From Desulfomicrobium baculatum DSM 4028 (GTDB taxonomy: Bacteria > Desulfobacterota > Desulfovibrionia > Desulfovibrionales > Desulfomicrobiaceae): a stretch of 64,000 bases of DNA. This document shows positions 54,157 through 64,000 of the stretch, one piece after another. Numbering within the stretch: the stretch's first letter is position 1; each line of letters begins with the position of its first letter. The stretch covers positions 3,350,501 through 3,414,500 of the forward strand of contig NC_013173.1 in assembly GCF_000023225.1 (NCBI RefSeq). The letters are read 5' to 3'. Below the pieces are notes generated by a model, which ran no database searches, was not told the DNA's origin, and was given only the letters and a program-made list of their open reading frames with translations. The translations under genes and the position numbers were made by a program.

Positions 54157-56658
54157 ATGCCAAACCAGGATCGCCTTCCCTCTCGCAATCTCGCAACCTC
54201 ATTGCGCGCAAGCCTGAAAGCGACCTTTTCGCCAGCTACGGCCCAGCTCCTCCAGGAGGCTGTCAAATCCGAACCGAACTTCGGAGTCATCGCCTCCATC
54301 CTGAAACTCGATCCGGCCCTGGCCACTGCCATCCTCTCCCTGGTCAACTCACCCTACTACGGACAGACCAGCAAAATTTCCGACCTGCAACGAGCGGCGA
54401 TCATCCTCGGCGACAATGAGATCCTGCGCATCGCCCTGTCATTGTCTTTGCAAAAAAACCTGAACGCAATTCTGGAAAAAAACGGTTTCGACACCTTCGC
54501 CAACTGGCGCATCATCATCTGGGCGGCCCTGGGCGCGGAGCTCATCGCCAGGCGGCTGGCCCCGGAAGAAGCGGAAACCGCGTATATTTGCGCCCTGGTC
54601 AAAGACCTCTCTCTGCTCCTCTACGCCGCCAACTTTCCCGAACACCTTCTGCCGCATCTCAAGCAACCGGACTTCGTCAACACCGGCCCGACATTCATGT
54701 CCTGGCAGGACCATCTTCCGGAGGATCACTCCAGCCTGACCGCCGATCTGCTCACGCAGTGGAGTTTTCCCGAGCCCATGATCGCGGCCATCACCGCGCA
54801 CCACGATCTGGAACATGTCTTTGACTATCCTCCCCTGACCCAGGCGGTCATCCTTGGAACCAGATGGGCCGAAGCGGAGTTTCGCACCGACCCGGCCCCG
54901 GACAGCCTGAACCAGCTCAGTTTTCTCCTGGCCAAGGCCGGCGCTCTGCCCCCGGAAGGCATGGACGGGCTGCGCGGGCAATGCGCGACGCTTTTTGCGG
55001 AACTCTCCACGGCCATGAACGTCAAGGACCTCGACCCCGAGGACAGACTTTACGCCCACTCTTTGCAATCCATCCAGGACTTTCATCACCAGGCCAAGGA
55101 AGTCGAGGGGCTGACCGGCGGCAACGCGGCCATCGCGGCCTGTATCGGCAGACACCTGCGCTGGAACTGGGATTGCCGCAAAGCCGAGATCATCCTGCAT
55201 GCGCCTGCCAACAGACTCTGGGAAAGATTCGTTCTGAATGATGCCGGGGTGCACGGGCCCGACATTGCCCCGACCCTCGAAAAACTCAGGGCGTTTTCGG
55301 ACTCCGCATTCCCTCTGGAATCCGAGGGACACGTGGTCGGGGAACTGCGCCTGAACGACGGCAGCGATTCCTGCCAAACCAAAGCCGAGGCCACGCTCTA
55401 CACGCGCCTCCTGGCCCGCAGCATCCGGCACCAGGCCAGCACCGTCGGACAACTTGAGATCAAGGCCGAACTGCTTGATATTCTTCCCACCGGAGTGGCG
55501 CTGCTCGACGCGCAGGGACGCATTTTACGGGCCAACCCCACCTTCACCGATTTTCTTGGCGGGGCAGCTCAACTTGAAGACCGACTGGCCCAGGACAAGG
55601 ACCCGGAGCAGGCGCGGCAGACAGTACAGGGCTGGCGAGATTTCCTGCGCGATCCATCCCAGGGTGGCCATTGCGCCATCCATTGCCCGCTGGGCCCCGG
55701 CAACGCGCCCGCAGCATCGTCCTTTTCCCTGGCTGGTTACAAAATCAGCCACGGCTCGCAAACGAACATTCTGGCCATGGTCCAGGATCTGGCCGAAATC
55801 CGGGTGCTGGAATTCGAGGCCTTGCACCAGCGGGACTTCCTGAACACGCTGCTCGGCTCCATGCAGGACCTGGTCCTCACCACGGACAAAAACGGGACCA
55901 TCACCTTCGCCTCCGGCCGCCACAGCGCGTTCCTGACCGGTCGCAACCTCTTCCGTCTGACCCGCCCCATGAACGAACAGGAAGATTCATGGGACATGGA
56001 ATTTCTGGAACAGAGCCCCACGGCGGTGGAAGTGCAGATCGTCCTTGACGACGAACACCTGCAGCTCGAACTCGTCTTTTCCCGCTTTTCGTTCGGCACC
56101 GACTACGGACTTATTGTCGGCCGCAATATTTCGACCATCCGCAGGCTGGAGCGCAAGATCCGGGAGCAGGCCCTTTTCGATTCCCTGACCCAGGTTTTCA
56201 ACCGGCATCACCTCCAGCCGCTTCTCGACAGGGAGATGTCCCGCGCCAAGCGCACCGAGACCCCGCTCGGACTGATCTTTTTCGACATCGACAAATTCAA
56301 GCTCTTCAACGATACCCACGGCCACCATGGCGGCGACAAGGCCTTGAAAGAACTGGGGCAGCTTCTGCGACGCATACTGCGCAAAGGGCTGGACTTTCCC
56401 TGCCGCTTCGGAGGTGACGAATTCGTCGTCATCTCCAGCAACTCCACCGTCGACAACCTGCTGACAATTGCTGAAAGAATTCAGAAAGAATTCAGCATAC
56501 TGCATCATGGGCAGGTCACATTGAGCATCGGCATGAGCATGCTTGAACCCGGGGACTCCTCGCATTCCCTTCTTGAACGCTGCGACAAAGCCAATTATCA
56601 AGCCAAGGCGCAAGGCGGAAACGCCATCGTGCGCCTGCAAACCGACCAGAACCTCTGA
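54157..56658 (+). CDS. HDOD-PAS-GGDEF diguanylate cyclase
   Basis: An 833-residue cytoplasmic regulator. An HDOD domain comes first (PNFGVIASILKLDPALATAI, VNSPYYGQTSKISDL); a later stretch ends in ITAHHDLEHVFDYPPL. Two PAS-like regions follow (LLDILPTGVALLDAQGRILR and DFLNTLLGSMQDLVLTTDKN). A C-terminal GGDEF domain has FDIDKFKLFNDTHGH and GGDEF at 752-756, so synthesis of cyclic-di-GMP is expected. The product-inhibition I-site RxxD reads KGLD, so feedback may be lost. It starts two bases after the polyprenyl synthase stop, so it probably shares the menaquinone operon. Confidence 0.9.
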   Translation: MPNQDRLPSRNLATSLRASLKATFSPATAQLLQEAVKSEPNFGVIASILKLDPALATAILSLVNSPYYGQTSKISDLQRAAIILGDNEILRIALSLSLQKNLNAILEKNGFDTFANWRIIIWAALGAELIARRLAPEEAETAYICALVKDLSLLLYAANFPEHLLPHLKQPDFVNTGPTFMSWQDHLPEDHSSLTADLLTQWSFPEPMIAAITAHHDLEHVFDYPPLTQAVILGTRWAEAEFRTDPAPDSLNQLSFLLAKAGALPPEGMDGLRGQCATLFAELSTAMNVKDLDPEDRLYAHSLQSIQDFHHQAKEVEGLTGGNAAIAACIGRHLRWNWDCRKAEIILHAPANRLWERFVLNDAGVHGPDIAPTLEKLRAFSDSAFPLESEGHVVGELRLNDGSDSCQTKAEATLYTRLLARSIRHQASTVGQLEIKAELLDILPTGVALLDAQGRILRANPTFTDFLGGAAQLEDRLAQDKDPEQARQTVQGWRDFLRDPSQGGHCAIHCPLGPGNAPAASSFSLAGYKISHGSQTNILAMVQDLAEIRVLEFEALHQRDFLNTLLGSMQDLVLTTDKNGTITFASGRHSAFLTGRNLFRLTRPMNEQEDSWDMEFLEQSPTAVEVQIVLDDEHLQLELVFSRFSFGTDYGLIVGRNISTIRRLERKIREQALFDSLTQVFNRHHLQPLLDREMSRAKRTETPLGLIFFDIDKFKLFNDTHGHHGGDKALKELGQLLRRILRKGLDFPCRFGGDEFVVISSNSTVDNLLTIAERIQKEFSILHHGQVTLSIGMSMLEPGDSSHSLLERCDKANYQAKAQGGNAIVRLQTDQNL

Positions 56659-56686
56659 ACCATAAGCGTCACCGTAGGAGAACAAC

Positions 56687-59668
<2,982 letters not shown>

Positions 59669-59711
59669 GGGAAATGCCTCTGGCGGGCAGGGGGCGCGCC
59701 CCCTGCACCCC
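59669..59711 (+). repeat. Dispersed palindromic element, copy after purL
   Basis: Begins with GGGGAAATGCCTCTGGCGG directly at the purL stop, followed by a GC palindrome (CAGGGGGCG / CGCCCCCTG) and CACCCC. Same family as the copies at 23050, 59789 and 63175. Confidence 0.8.
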
Positions 59712-59726
59712 TTTTAACAGACTTCA

Positions 59727-59764
59727 ATAAAAAACGGGCGGCCCATCGGGTCGCCCGTTTTTTA
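59727..59764. terminator. Bidirectional terminator between purL and pyk
   Basis: Strong stem ACGGGCG.CCC / GGG.CGCCCGT with a three-base loop, flanked by A6 on one side and T6 on the other, so it can stop transcripts from both convergent genes. Confidence 0.92.
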
Positions 59765-59788
59765 TTGCATCCACACTATGCCCCCAAA

Positions 59789-59834
59789 CCCCTGTACGGG
59801 GTGCAGGGGACGCGTCCCCTGCCCGCCGGAGGCA
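59789..59834 (-). repeat. Dispersed palindromic element, copy after pyk
   Basis: On the minus strand it begins right after the pyk TAA with TGCCTCCGGCGGGCAGGGG, then a palindrome around ACGCGT, then CACCCCGTACAGGGG. Confidence 0.8.
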
Positions 59835-61256
59835 TTATTTATAATACACTTTGATCTCGTTGGTCATGACGGTGCCCATGCCAGGGGTGGCCTGGCCGCT
59901 GGCGATGATGACGTTTTCGCCGGGGCGAAAGCCCGCGTACTCCTGCACGAATTTTTCCGCCCGCTTCTGATGACTGCGCGGCTCCAGCGGACTCTCCACG
60001 GGGGTGATGGCCCAGAAGAAGTTCATCCAGCGCATGATGCGCGCGTCCGTGGTCATGGCGTAGATGGGCTGGGCCGGACGGCGGGAGCTTATGTATCTGG
60101 CCGTGGCCCCGGTGGTCGAATGGCAGACGATGGCCGCGCTGTCGGCGTTGTCGGCCATGAGACAGGCGGAATAGGCAATGAATTTGGGGGGATTCTTCTC
60201 GGCCTTGGGCACGTAGGGGCCGCCCAGGCGCTCCAGGTAGTACGGTTCGGAATACTGCGCGATCTCGTTGATGAAGCGTACCGCTTCCACCGGATAGCTG
60301 CCGATGGCCGTCTCTTCGGAGAGCATGACGCAGTCCGCGCCGTCGATCATGGCGTTGGAGACGTCCGTTGATTCAGCCCGCGTGGGAATGGGATTCTTGA
60401 CCATGGACAAAAGCATCTGGGTCGCGACAATGGCCGGTTTCTGGGCGTGGCGGCAGGCGCGCAGGATCTTTTTCTGGATGATGGGCAGTTCTGCCGGGCT
60501 GCATTCCAGGCCCAGGTCACCGCGCGCGACCATGATGGCATCGGCCACTTCCAGAATGGACTCGAGCTTTTCCACGGCGTTCTTGCGCTCGACCTTGGCC
60601 ACGACCGGAATCCAGGTCCCATGCCGCGCAATCTCGGCCTTGATGTCTTCGATGTCTTCCTTGCTCTGCACAAAGGACAGGGCCACCGCGTCAATGCCGA
60701 TATCAAGACCCTGGTGCAGGTCGCGACGATCCTTGTCGGTCATGGCCGCGAGTTTAAGCGTCTTGCCGGGAAAGGCGATACCCTTGTTGGAAGTCAGGAT
60801 GCCGCCGTTCAAGGCCTCCATCAGCACCAGCCGGTCCCGTTCGATGACCTTTACGACCTTGAACTGCAGCATGCCGTCGGACAGGGACACAGGCATGTCC
60901 GCCTCCAGGCCTTCCAGCAGCTCCAGCGCATCGAGGCTTATGAAGATATCGCTTTCAGTCGTTCCCGACATGGCCGGGGAGCCCAGGCACACATAGGCCC
61001 CCTTACGGATCTGCAGGGGCGAACCCTTGACCTCACCGATGCGGATCTTGGGTCCGCACAGATCGCCCATGACCGTAAGAGGAATGCCGGTGTCCTTCTC
61101 CACCTGCCGGATCTTCTGAATGACCGGCCCGAAATACTCCGCGTCGGCGTGGGAAAAATTGAGACGGAAAACCCGCACTCCGAGCTGAACCATTTCCTTC
61201 ATGACATTCTGATCCATGGAAGCCGGGCCCAAGGTAGCCACTATCTTTGTACGCAT
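59835..61256 (-). CDS. pyk: Pyruvate kinase
   Basis: Last step of glycolysis, phosphoenolpyruvate plus ADP to pyruvate plus ATP. The 473 residues start MRTKIVATLGPAS and contain RLNFSHAD, DLCGPKIRIG, the catalytic lysine region VAKVERKNAVEKLESI, MVARGDLGLE and AIVATQMLLSM (ATQM with LS), with a C-terminal allosteric-domain part (VCHSTTGATARYISSRRP). Start ATG 61256 has GGGG eight bases upstream; ATG 61262, two codons earlier, is possible but would have very short spacing. Confidence 0.95.
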   Translation of the reverse strand: MRTKIVATLGPASMDQNVMKEMVQLGVRVFRLNFSHADAEYFGPVIQKIRQVEKDTGIPLTVMGDLCGPKIRIGEVKGSPLQIRKGAYVCLGSPAMSGTTESDIFISLDALELLEGLEADMPVSLSDGMLQFKVVKVIERDRLVLMEALNGGILTSNKGIAFPGKTLKLAAMTDKDRRDLHQGLDIGIDAVALSFVQSKEDIEDIKAEIARHGTWIPVVAKVERKNAVEKLESILEVADAIMVARGDLGLECSPAELPIIQKKILRACRHAQKPAIVATQMLLSMVKNPIPTRAESTDVSNAMIDGADCVMLSEETAIGSYPVEAVRFINEIAQYSEPYYLERLGGPYVPKAEKNPPKFIAYSACLMADNADSAAIVCHSTTGATARYISSRRPAQPIYAMTTDARIMRWMNFFWAITPVESPLEPRSHQKRAEKFVQEYAGFRPGENVIIASGQATPGMGTVMTNEIKVYYK

Positions 61257-61287
61257 GTGCATGTCCCCGTTCGTATTGGTTGGCTGA

Positions 61288-63120
61288 TTAAATGATTCCA
61301 TACAGGGGTCTTCCCGGCAGGGCAAGCTCGTCCACCTTTTTTTCGATTTCCGCCACACTGGACAGCGCCGGAGCGTGATAGGTCTTGAGCCGGGCATCGA
61401 CGACCATGCTCGTGCACCCCCAGTGCTTGCAATGCGTGAATCCGTTCAGCCCGTAGGTGTCCGTGGCCGGGTCCGAGCGGGTGAAGGTCACCCACAGGAA
61501 ATTATCCCAGGACTCCGCCGTGAAATCGGCGTCGTCCGCGACGACAATCAGCGGGAAACCTTGCAGGTCCGCCCTCGCCAGGATCTGACACAGATTTTCC
61601 ATGGCGGGATCAAAGGTGTCGCGTGGTTGCGCATGGGGCGGACCGGACAAAACCAGCATGCCGGGGGCAAAAAAACGCGGATTCGAAAAACCGTCCGGCA
61701 GGGTCAGGCCCTGCAGGGTCGTGGCCAGGGTGCGCTTGGGGTTCCCGGCCGCCGTCCACAGCACCTTGGAGCCCTGGTTGAGGCTGATGCCCGAATAATC
61801 AAGCGTGTCCATGGTCGTGCGGGTGATGAAGTGCAGGTCTCGCGACAGGTCCAGGCGCTCAAGCACGTGCCGGAAAAATCTGGGTACGTCGTGACAGGAC
61901 AGGCCCGGATCGTCTTCGCGGGCGGCGAGGATAACGTACTTGGAAAGGGATGTCTGAGTCGTGCCCAGAAGCGAAAGGCCGTTGGTGATCAGTTCCTGCG
62001 GCTGGCGTTCGCCCGCGTACGGCACGTAGCGTTCGCTGCCCACGGCCAGAAGAAGCGGGTGCACCCCGGCCGCATCCACGGCGTGAACCTCGTGCACGCC
62101 GCCGAAAACCTGCGGCACAAGCTCGGCAGTGAGCTCGTGGATGAAGGCCCCGAACATGGTGTCCTCCTGCGGAGGCCTGCCCACCGTGGTGAAGGGCCAG
62201 ATGGCGCCTGCGCGGTGCAGTACCTCGGTGACCCGCATGACCGGGAAATCATGCGCCAGGCTGTAATAGCCGAGATGGTCCCCGAAGGGACCTTCGGGCT
62301 TCTGCACGGCGGGGTCGATGTAGCCCCGGATGCAGAAATCCGCCTCGGCCGGCATCGGCAGCTCCCCGGGCCGCTTGACCATGGGCACGCGATGCCCGCC
62401 CAGCGCGCCGGCAAAGAGCATCTCGGCGATGCCTTCGGGCAGGGGCATGATGGCGGCCAGCGTCATGGCCGGAGGTCCGCCCACGAAAACGTTCACAGGC
62501 AGCTGCGTTTTGCGCGCGATGGCCTCGGCATGATGGTAGCCGATGCCGCGGTGGATCTGATAGTGCAGCCCCACTTCCCGGTCCCTTTCAAACTCGTTGC
62601 CCGAGAGCTGGATGCGATACATGCCCAGATTCGAACCCATGTACCCAGGCTTGGACGGGCTCTCGGAATAAACCAGCGGCAGGGTCACATAGGCGCCGCC
62701 GTCCATGGGCCAGGAAATGAGCTGCGGGAGCTCTGAAATGCTGGTGGTGTGGTCCAGGATCGGGCCGCCGCTCACGGTCTTGGGCAGGGTGTGCCAGGCA
62801 CCCAGCGCCAGACCGGGCCAGAGCGCGGGCTTTTTCAGAACAAGAGCCGGGTCGGCCTTGGCCGAAAGCATGGCCTCCACGCGGTGCAGGGTGGAGCGAA
62901 AAATGAACTTGGTGCGCGCCAATGTCCCGAAAATATTGGCGGCCATGGGAAACTTCGTGTCCTTGACGTTGGTGAAGAGCAGCGCCGGGCCCCCGGCCTG
63001 GAAAACCCTGCGCTGGATGGCGCCGGCCTCTATGCAGGGGTCGATGAGTTCGTCAATGCGCACCAGCTGTCTGGTCCGCTCCAGATCGTCGAGACAGGAC
63101 TTGAGATTGCGGTAGATCAT
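61288..63120 (-). CDS. UbiD-family decarboxylase (possible menaquinone-pathway MqnL)
   Basis: A 610-residue prenylated-FMN-dependent decarboxylase. N-terminal LKSCLDDLERTRQLVRIDE, central HRGIGYHHAEA and the PEGPFGDHLGYYS block with catalytic acid, and KHWGCTSMVVDARLKT at the C-terminus fit UbiD. In organisms with the futalosine route a UbiD-like enzyme (MqnL) decarboxylates the naphthoate, and other mqn genes are present in this window, so that role is likely but not proven; aromatic-acid decarboxylases share the fold. GGAG precedes ATG 63120. Confidence 0.82.
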   Translation of the reverse strand: MIYRNLKSCLDDLERTRQLVRIDELIDPCIEAGAIQRRVFQAGGPALLFTNVKDTKFPMAANIFGTLARTKFIFRSTLHRVEAMLSAKADPALVLKKPALWPGLALGAWHTLPKTVSGGPILDHTTSISELPQLISWPMDGGAYVTLPLVYSESPSKPGYMGSNLGMYRIQLSGNEFERDREVGLHYQIHRGIGYHHAEAIARKTQLPVNVFVGGPPAMTLAAIMPLPEGIAEMLFAGALGGHRVPMVKRPGELPMPAEADFCIRGYIDPAVQKPEGPFGDHLGYYSLAHDFPVMRVTEVLHRAGAIWPFTTVGRPPQEDTMFGAFIHELTAELVPQVFGGVHEVHAVDAAGVHPLLLAVGSERYVPYAGERQPQELITNGLSLLGTTQTSLSKYVILAAREDDPGLSCHDVPRFFRHVLERLDLSRDLHFITRTTMDTLDYSGISLNQGSKVLWTAAGNPKRTLATTLQGLTLPDGFSNPRFFAPGMLVLSGPPHAQPRDTFDPAMENLCQILARADLQGFPLIVVADDADFTAESWDNFLWVTFTRSDPATDTYGLNGFTHCKHWGCTSMVVDARLKTYHAPALSSVAEIEKKVDELALPGRPLYGII

Positions 63121-63174
63121 GGGTGGCTCCGGGGGATGGGGCTTGAGGACGGTATGGACGGACACGGACCTTGG

Positions 63175-63220
63175 CCCCTGCATGGGGTGCAGGGGGCGAG
63201 CTCCCTGCCCGCCGGAGGCG
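63175..63220 (-). repeat. Dispersed palindromic element, copy after fxsA
   Basis: On the minus strand it starts immediately after the fxsA TAA with CGCCTCCGGCGGGCAGGG, palindrome around AGCTCG, then CACCCCATGCAGGGG. Same order as the pyk copy. Confidence 0.78.
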
Positions 63221-63616
63221 TTATCTGTGAAAAGTGATGTGCACGTTCGGGTTTTGCCGCCATTCGTCGAATTTCTTGCGCAGCCATTGCTTGAAGAGGT
63301 TGCGCGTTGCCGGCAGCAGGATGAGCAGGCCTGCGATGTCCGTCAGAAAGCCCGGCGTCAGCAGCACCACGCCGGCCAGAAAGATGAGCACGCCGTCGAG
63401 GAGTTCTTCGGCGGGCATGAAGCCCTGGTCCAGATTCTCGCGGATGCGCAGCATGGTCGACATGCCCTGCATGCGCGCGAGGTGGGCTCCGGCCAGGGCC
63501 GTCAGGATGACCAGGGCGACGGTCGGAAGCGCCCCGATGACGCCGCCGACGGTGACCAGCAGATAAATCTCCGCCACCGGCACCAGCACAAAAAGCAAAA
63601 ACAGCTTTCCAAACAT
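63221..63616 (-). CDS. fxsA: FxsA-family membrane protein
   Basis: A 131-residue inner-membrane protein with four hydrophobic stretches (LFLLFVLVPVAEIYLLVTVG, LPTVALVILTALAG, VLIFLAGVVLLTPGFLTDI, GLLILLPATR) and LTPGFLTDIAGL, the family hallmark. E. coli FxsA relieves exclusion of phage T7 by the F plasmid when overproduced; its normal role is unknown. The start ATG overlaps the serB TAA by one base. Confidence 0.9.
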   Translation of the reverse strand: MFGKLFLLFVLVPVAEIYLLVTVGGVIGALPTVALVILTALAGAHLARMQGMSTMLRIRENLDQGFMPAEELLDGVLIFLAGVVLLTPGFLTDIAGLLILLPATRNLFKQWLRKKFDEWRQNPNVHITFHR

Positions 63617-64000
63617 TATTCCTCCGGTCCGGCCAGTTGATCCACGGTTTCGCGGTCCCGCAGGCCCAGAAAATAGAGCACGCCGTCAAGCCCCACGTTG
63701 GAGATGGCCTGTCCCGCGCCCTGACGGACCACAGGCTTGGCGTGAAAGGCGATGCCGAGGCCCGCCACGTCGAGCATGGGCAGATCGTTGGCCCCGTCGC
63801 CCACGGCGATGACCTGCGACAGGGAAATGTGCTCTTCGGCGGCGATGGCTTTCAGCAGCCTGGCCTTGCCCGCGCCGTCGACGATCTCGCCCACCAGACC
63901 GCCGGTCAAGACCCCGTCCTTTATCTCAAGCTCATTGGCATGCACGTAGTCGATGCCAAGATGCTCCTGCAGGCGGCGCCCGAAATAATTGAACCCCCCG
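63616..64000 (-). CDS. serB: Phosphoserine phosphatase, N-terminal part beyond window
   Basis: The last about 127 residues of a HAD-superfamily SerB, which makes serine from phosphoserine. Reading through to the window edge gives GGFNYFGRRLQEHLG, VHANELEIKDG and GDGANDLPMLDVAGLGIAFH with the second metal-binding Asp of the HAD fold. The N-terminal catalytic DxDxT and any ACT domain lie outside. Coupled to fxsA (TAATG). Confidence 0.95.
   Translation of the reverse strand, partial: GGFNYFGRRLQEHLGIDYVHANELEIKDGVLTGGLVGEIVDGAGKARLLKAIAAEEHISLSQVIAVGDGANDLPMLDVAGLGIAFHAKPVVRQGAGQAISNVGLDGVLYFLGLRDRETVDQLAGPEE

Overview
The window looks like a chromosomal segment of a sulfate-reducing deltaproteobacterium (Desulfovibrionales), most likely a Desulfomicrobium. 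The best evidence is a tetraheme cytochrome c3 (46852-47280) whose mature sequence is, from memory, almost that of the Desulfomicrobium norvegicum/baculatum c3. Supporting genes are a Desulfovibrio-type 60-residue ferredoxin with six cysteines, a tungsten aldehyde oxidoreductase, siroheme-based alternative heme synthesis, and futalosine-route menaquinone genes. DNA is GC-rich and coding density is high; no gap between genes exceeds about 300 bases. I see no phage, insertion sequence, integrase, CRISPR array or rRNA.

Layout. 1-7024: mqnE (cut by the window edge), rpsA, a radical-SAM gene coupled to rimO, ihfA, an RlpA lipoprotein, and an unknown gene divergent from the oxidoreductase. 7131-11764: aldehyde ferredoxin oxidoreductase with a strong terminator, then a ClC channel and ribF on the minus strand. 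11965-16498: tRNA-Leu(CAG), a solute-binding protein, a DUF190/CBS protein, a MotA/MotB-like pair and ferredoxin. 16639-19625: a three-gene operon of VTC polyphosphate-polymerase domain protein, DUF4956 membrane protein and CotH-kinase protein, the least understood system here. 19622-34382 (minus): EmrAB-like efflux, a fused MrfA-like helicase plus DEDD nuclease, a two-component pair, pgi, an aminotransferase, and HDOD / GspE / PilZ genes that look like a cyclic-di-GMP responsive set.

34513-41616 (minus): the classical translation cluster tRNA-Val(GAC)-thrS-infC-rpmI-rplT-pheS-pheT-merR, bounded by a TTGACA promoter and a T-rich terminator. infC starts with AUU inside the end of thrS, and the infC-rpmI gap can form two mutually exclusive stems. 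41897-43837: a response-regulator/PP2C phosphatase, an RsbW-like kinase and yjbQ. 43839-47280: gpsA, then an Ahb siroheme decarboxylase subunit, hemL and cytochrome c3, which group heme supply with a major heme protein. 47464-54154: a repeat-containing acidic protein, a 63-residue protein, the menaquinone methyltransferase, a nucleotide-sugar dehydrogenase and mqnB-mqnD-polyprenyl synthase. Menaquinone synthesis is thus spread over several loci of this window (mqnE, ubiE, mqnB/mqnD/ispB-type, and a UbiD-family decarboxylase at 61288).

54157-64000: an HDOD-PAS-GGDEF regulator, purL, pyk, the UbiD-family gene, fxsA and the end of serB. A dispersed GC-rich palindromic element (four copies) sits immediately after the stop codons of purL, pyk and fxsA. 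A fourth copy lies in frame at the junction between the two halves of the helicase-nuclease fusion, which suggests that this fusion arose by read-through of a former intergenic element.
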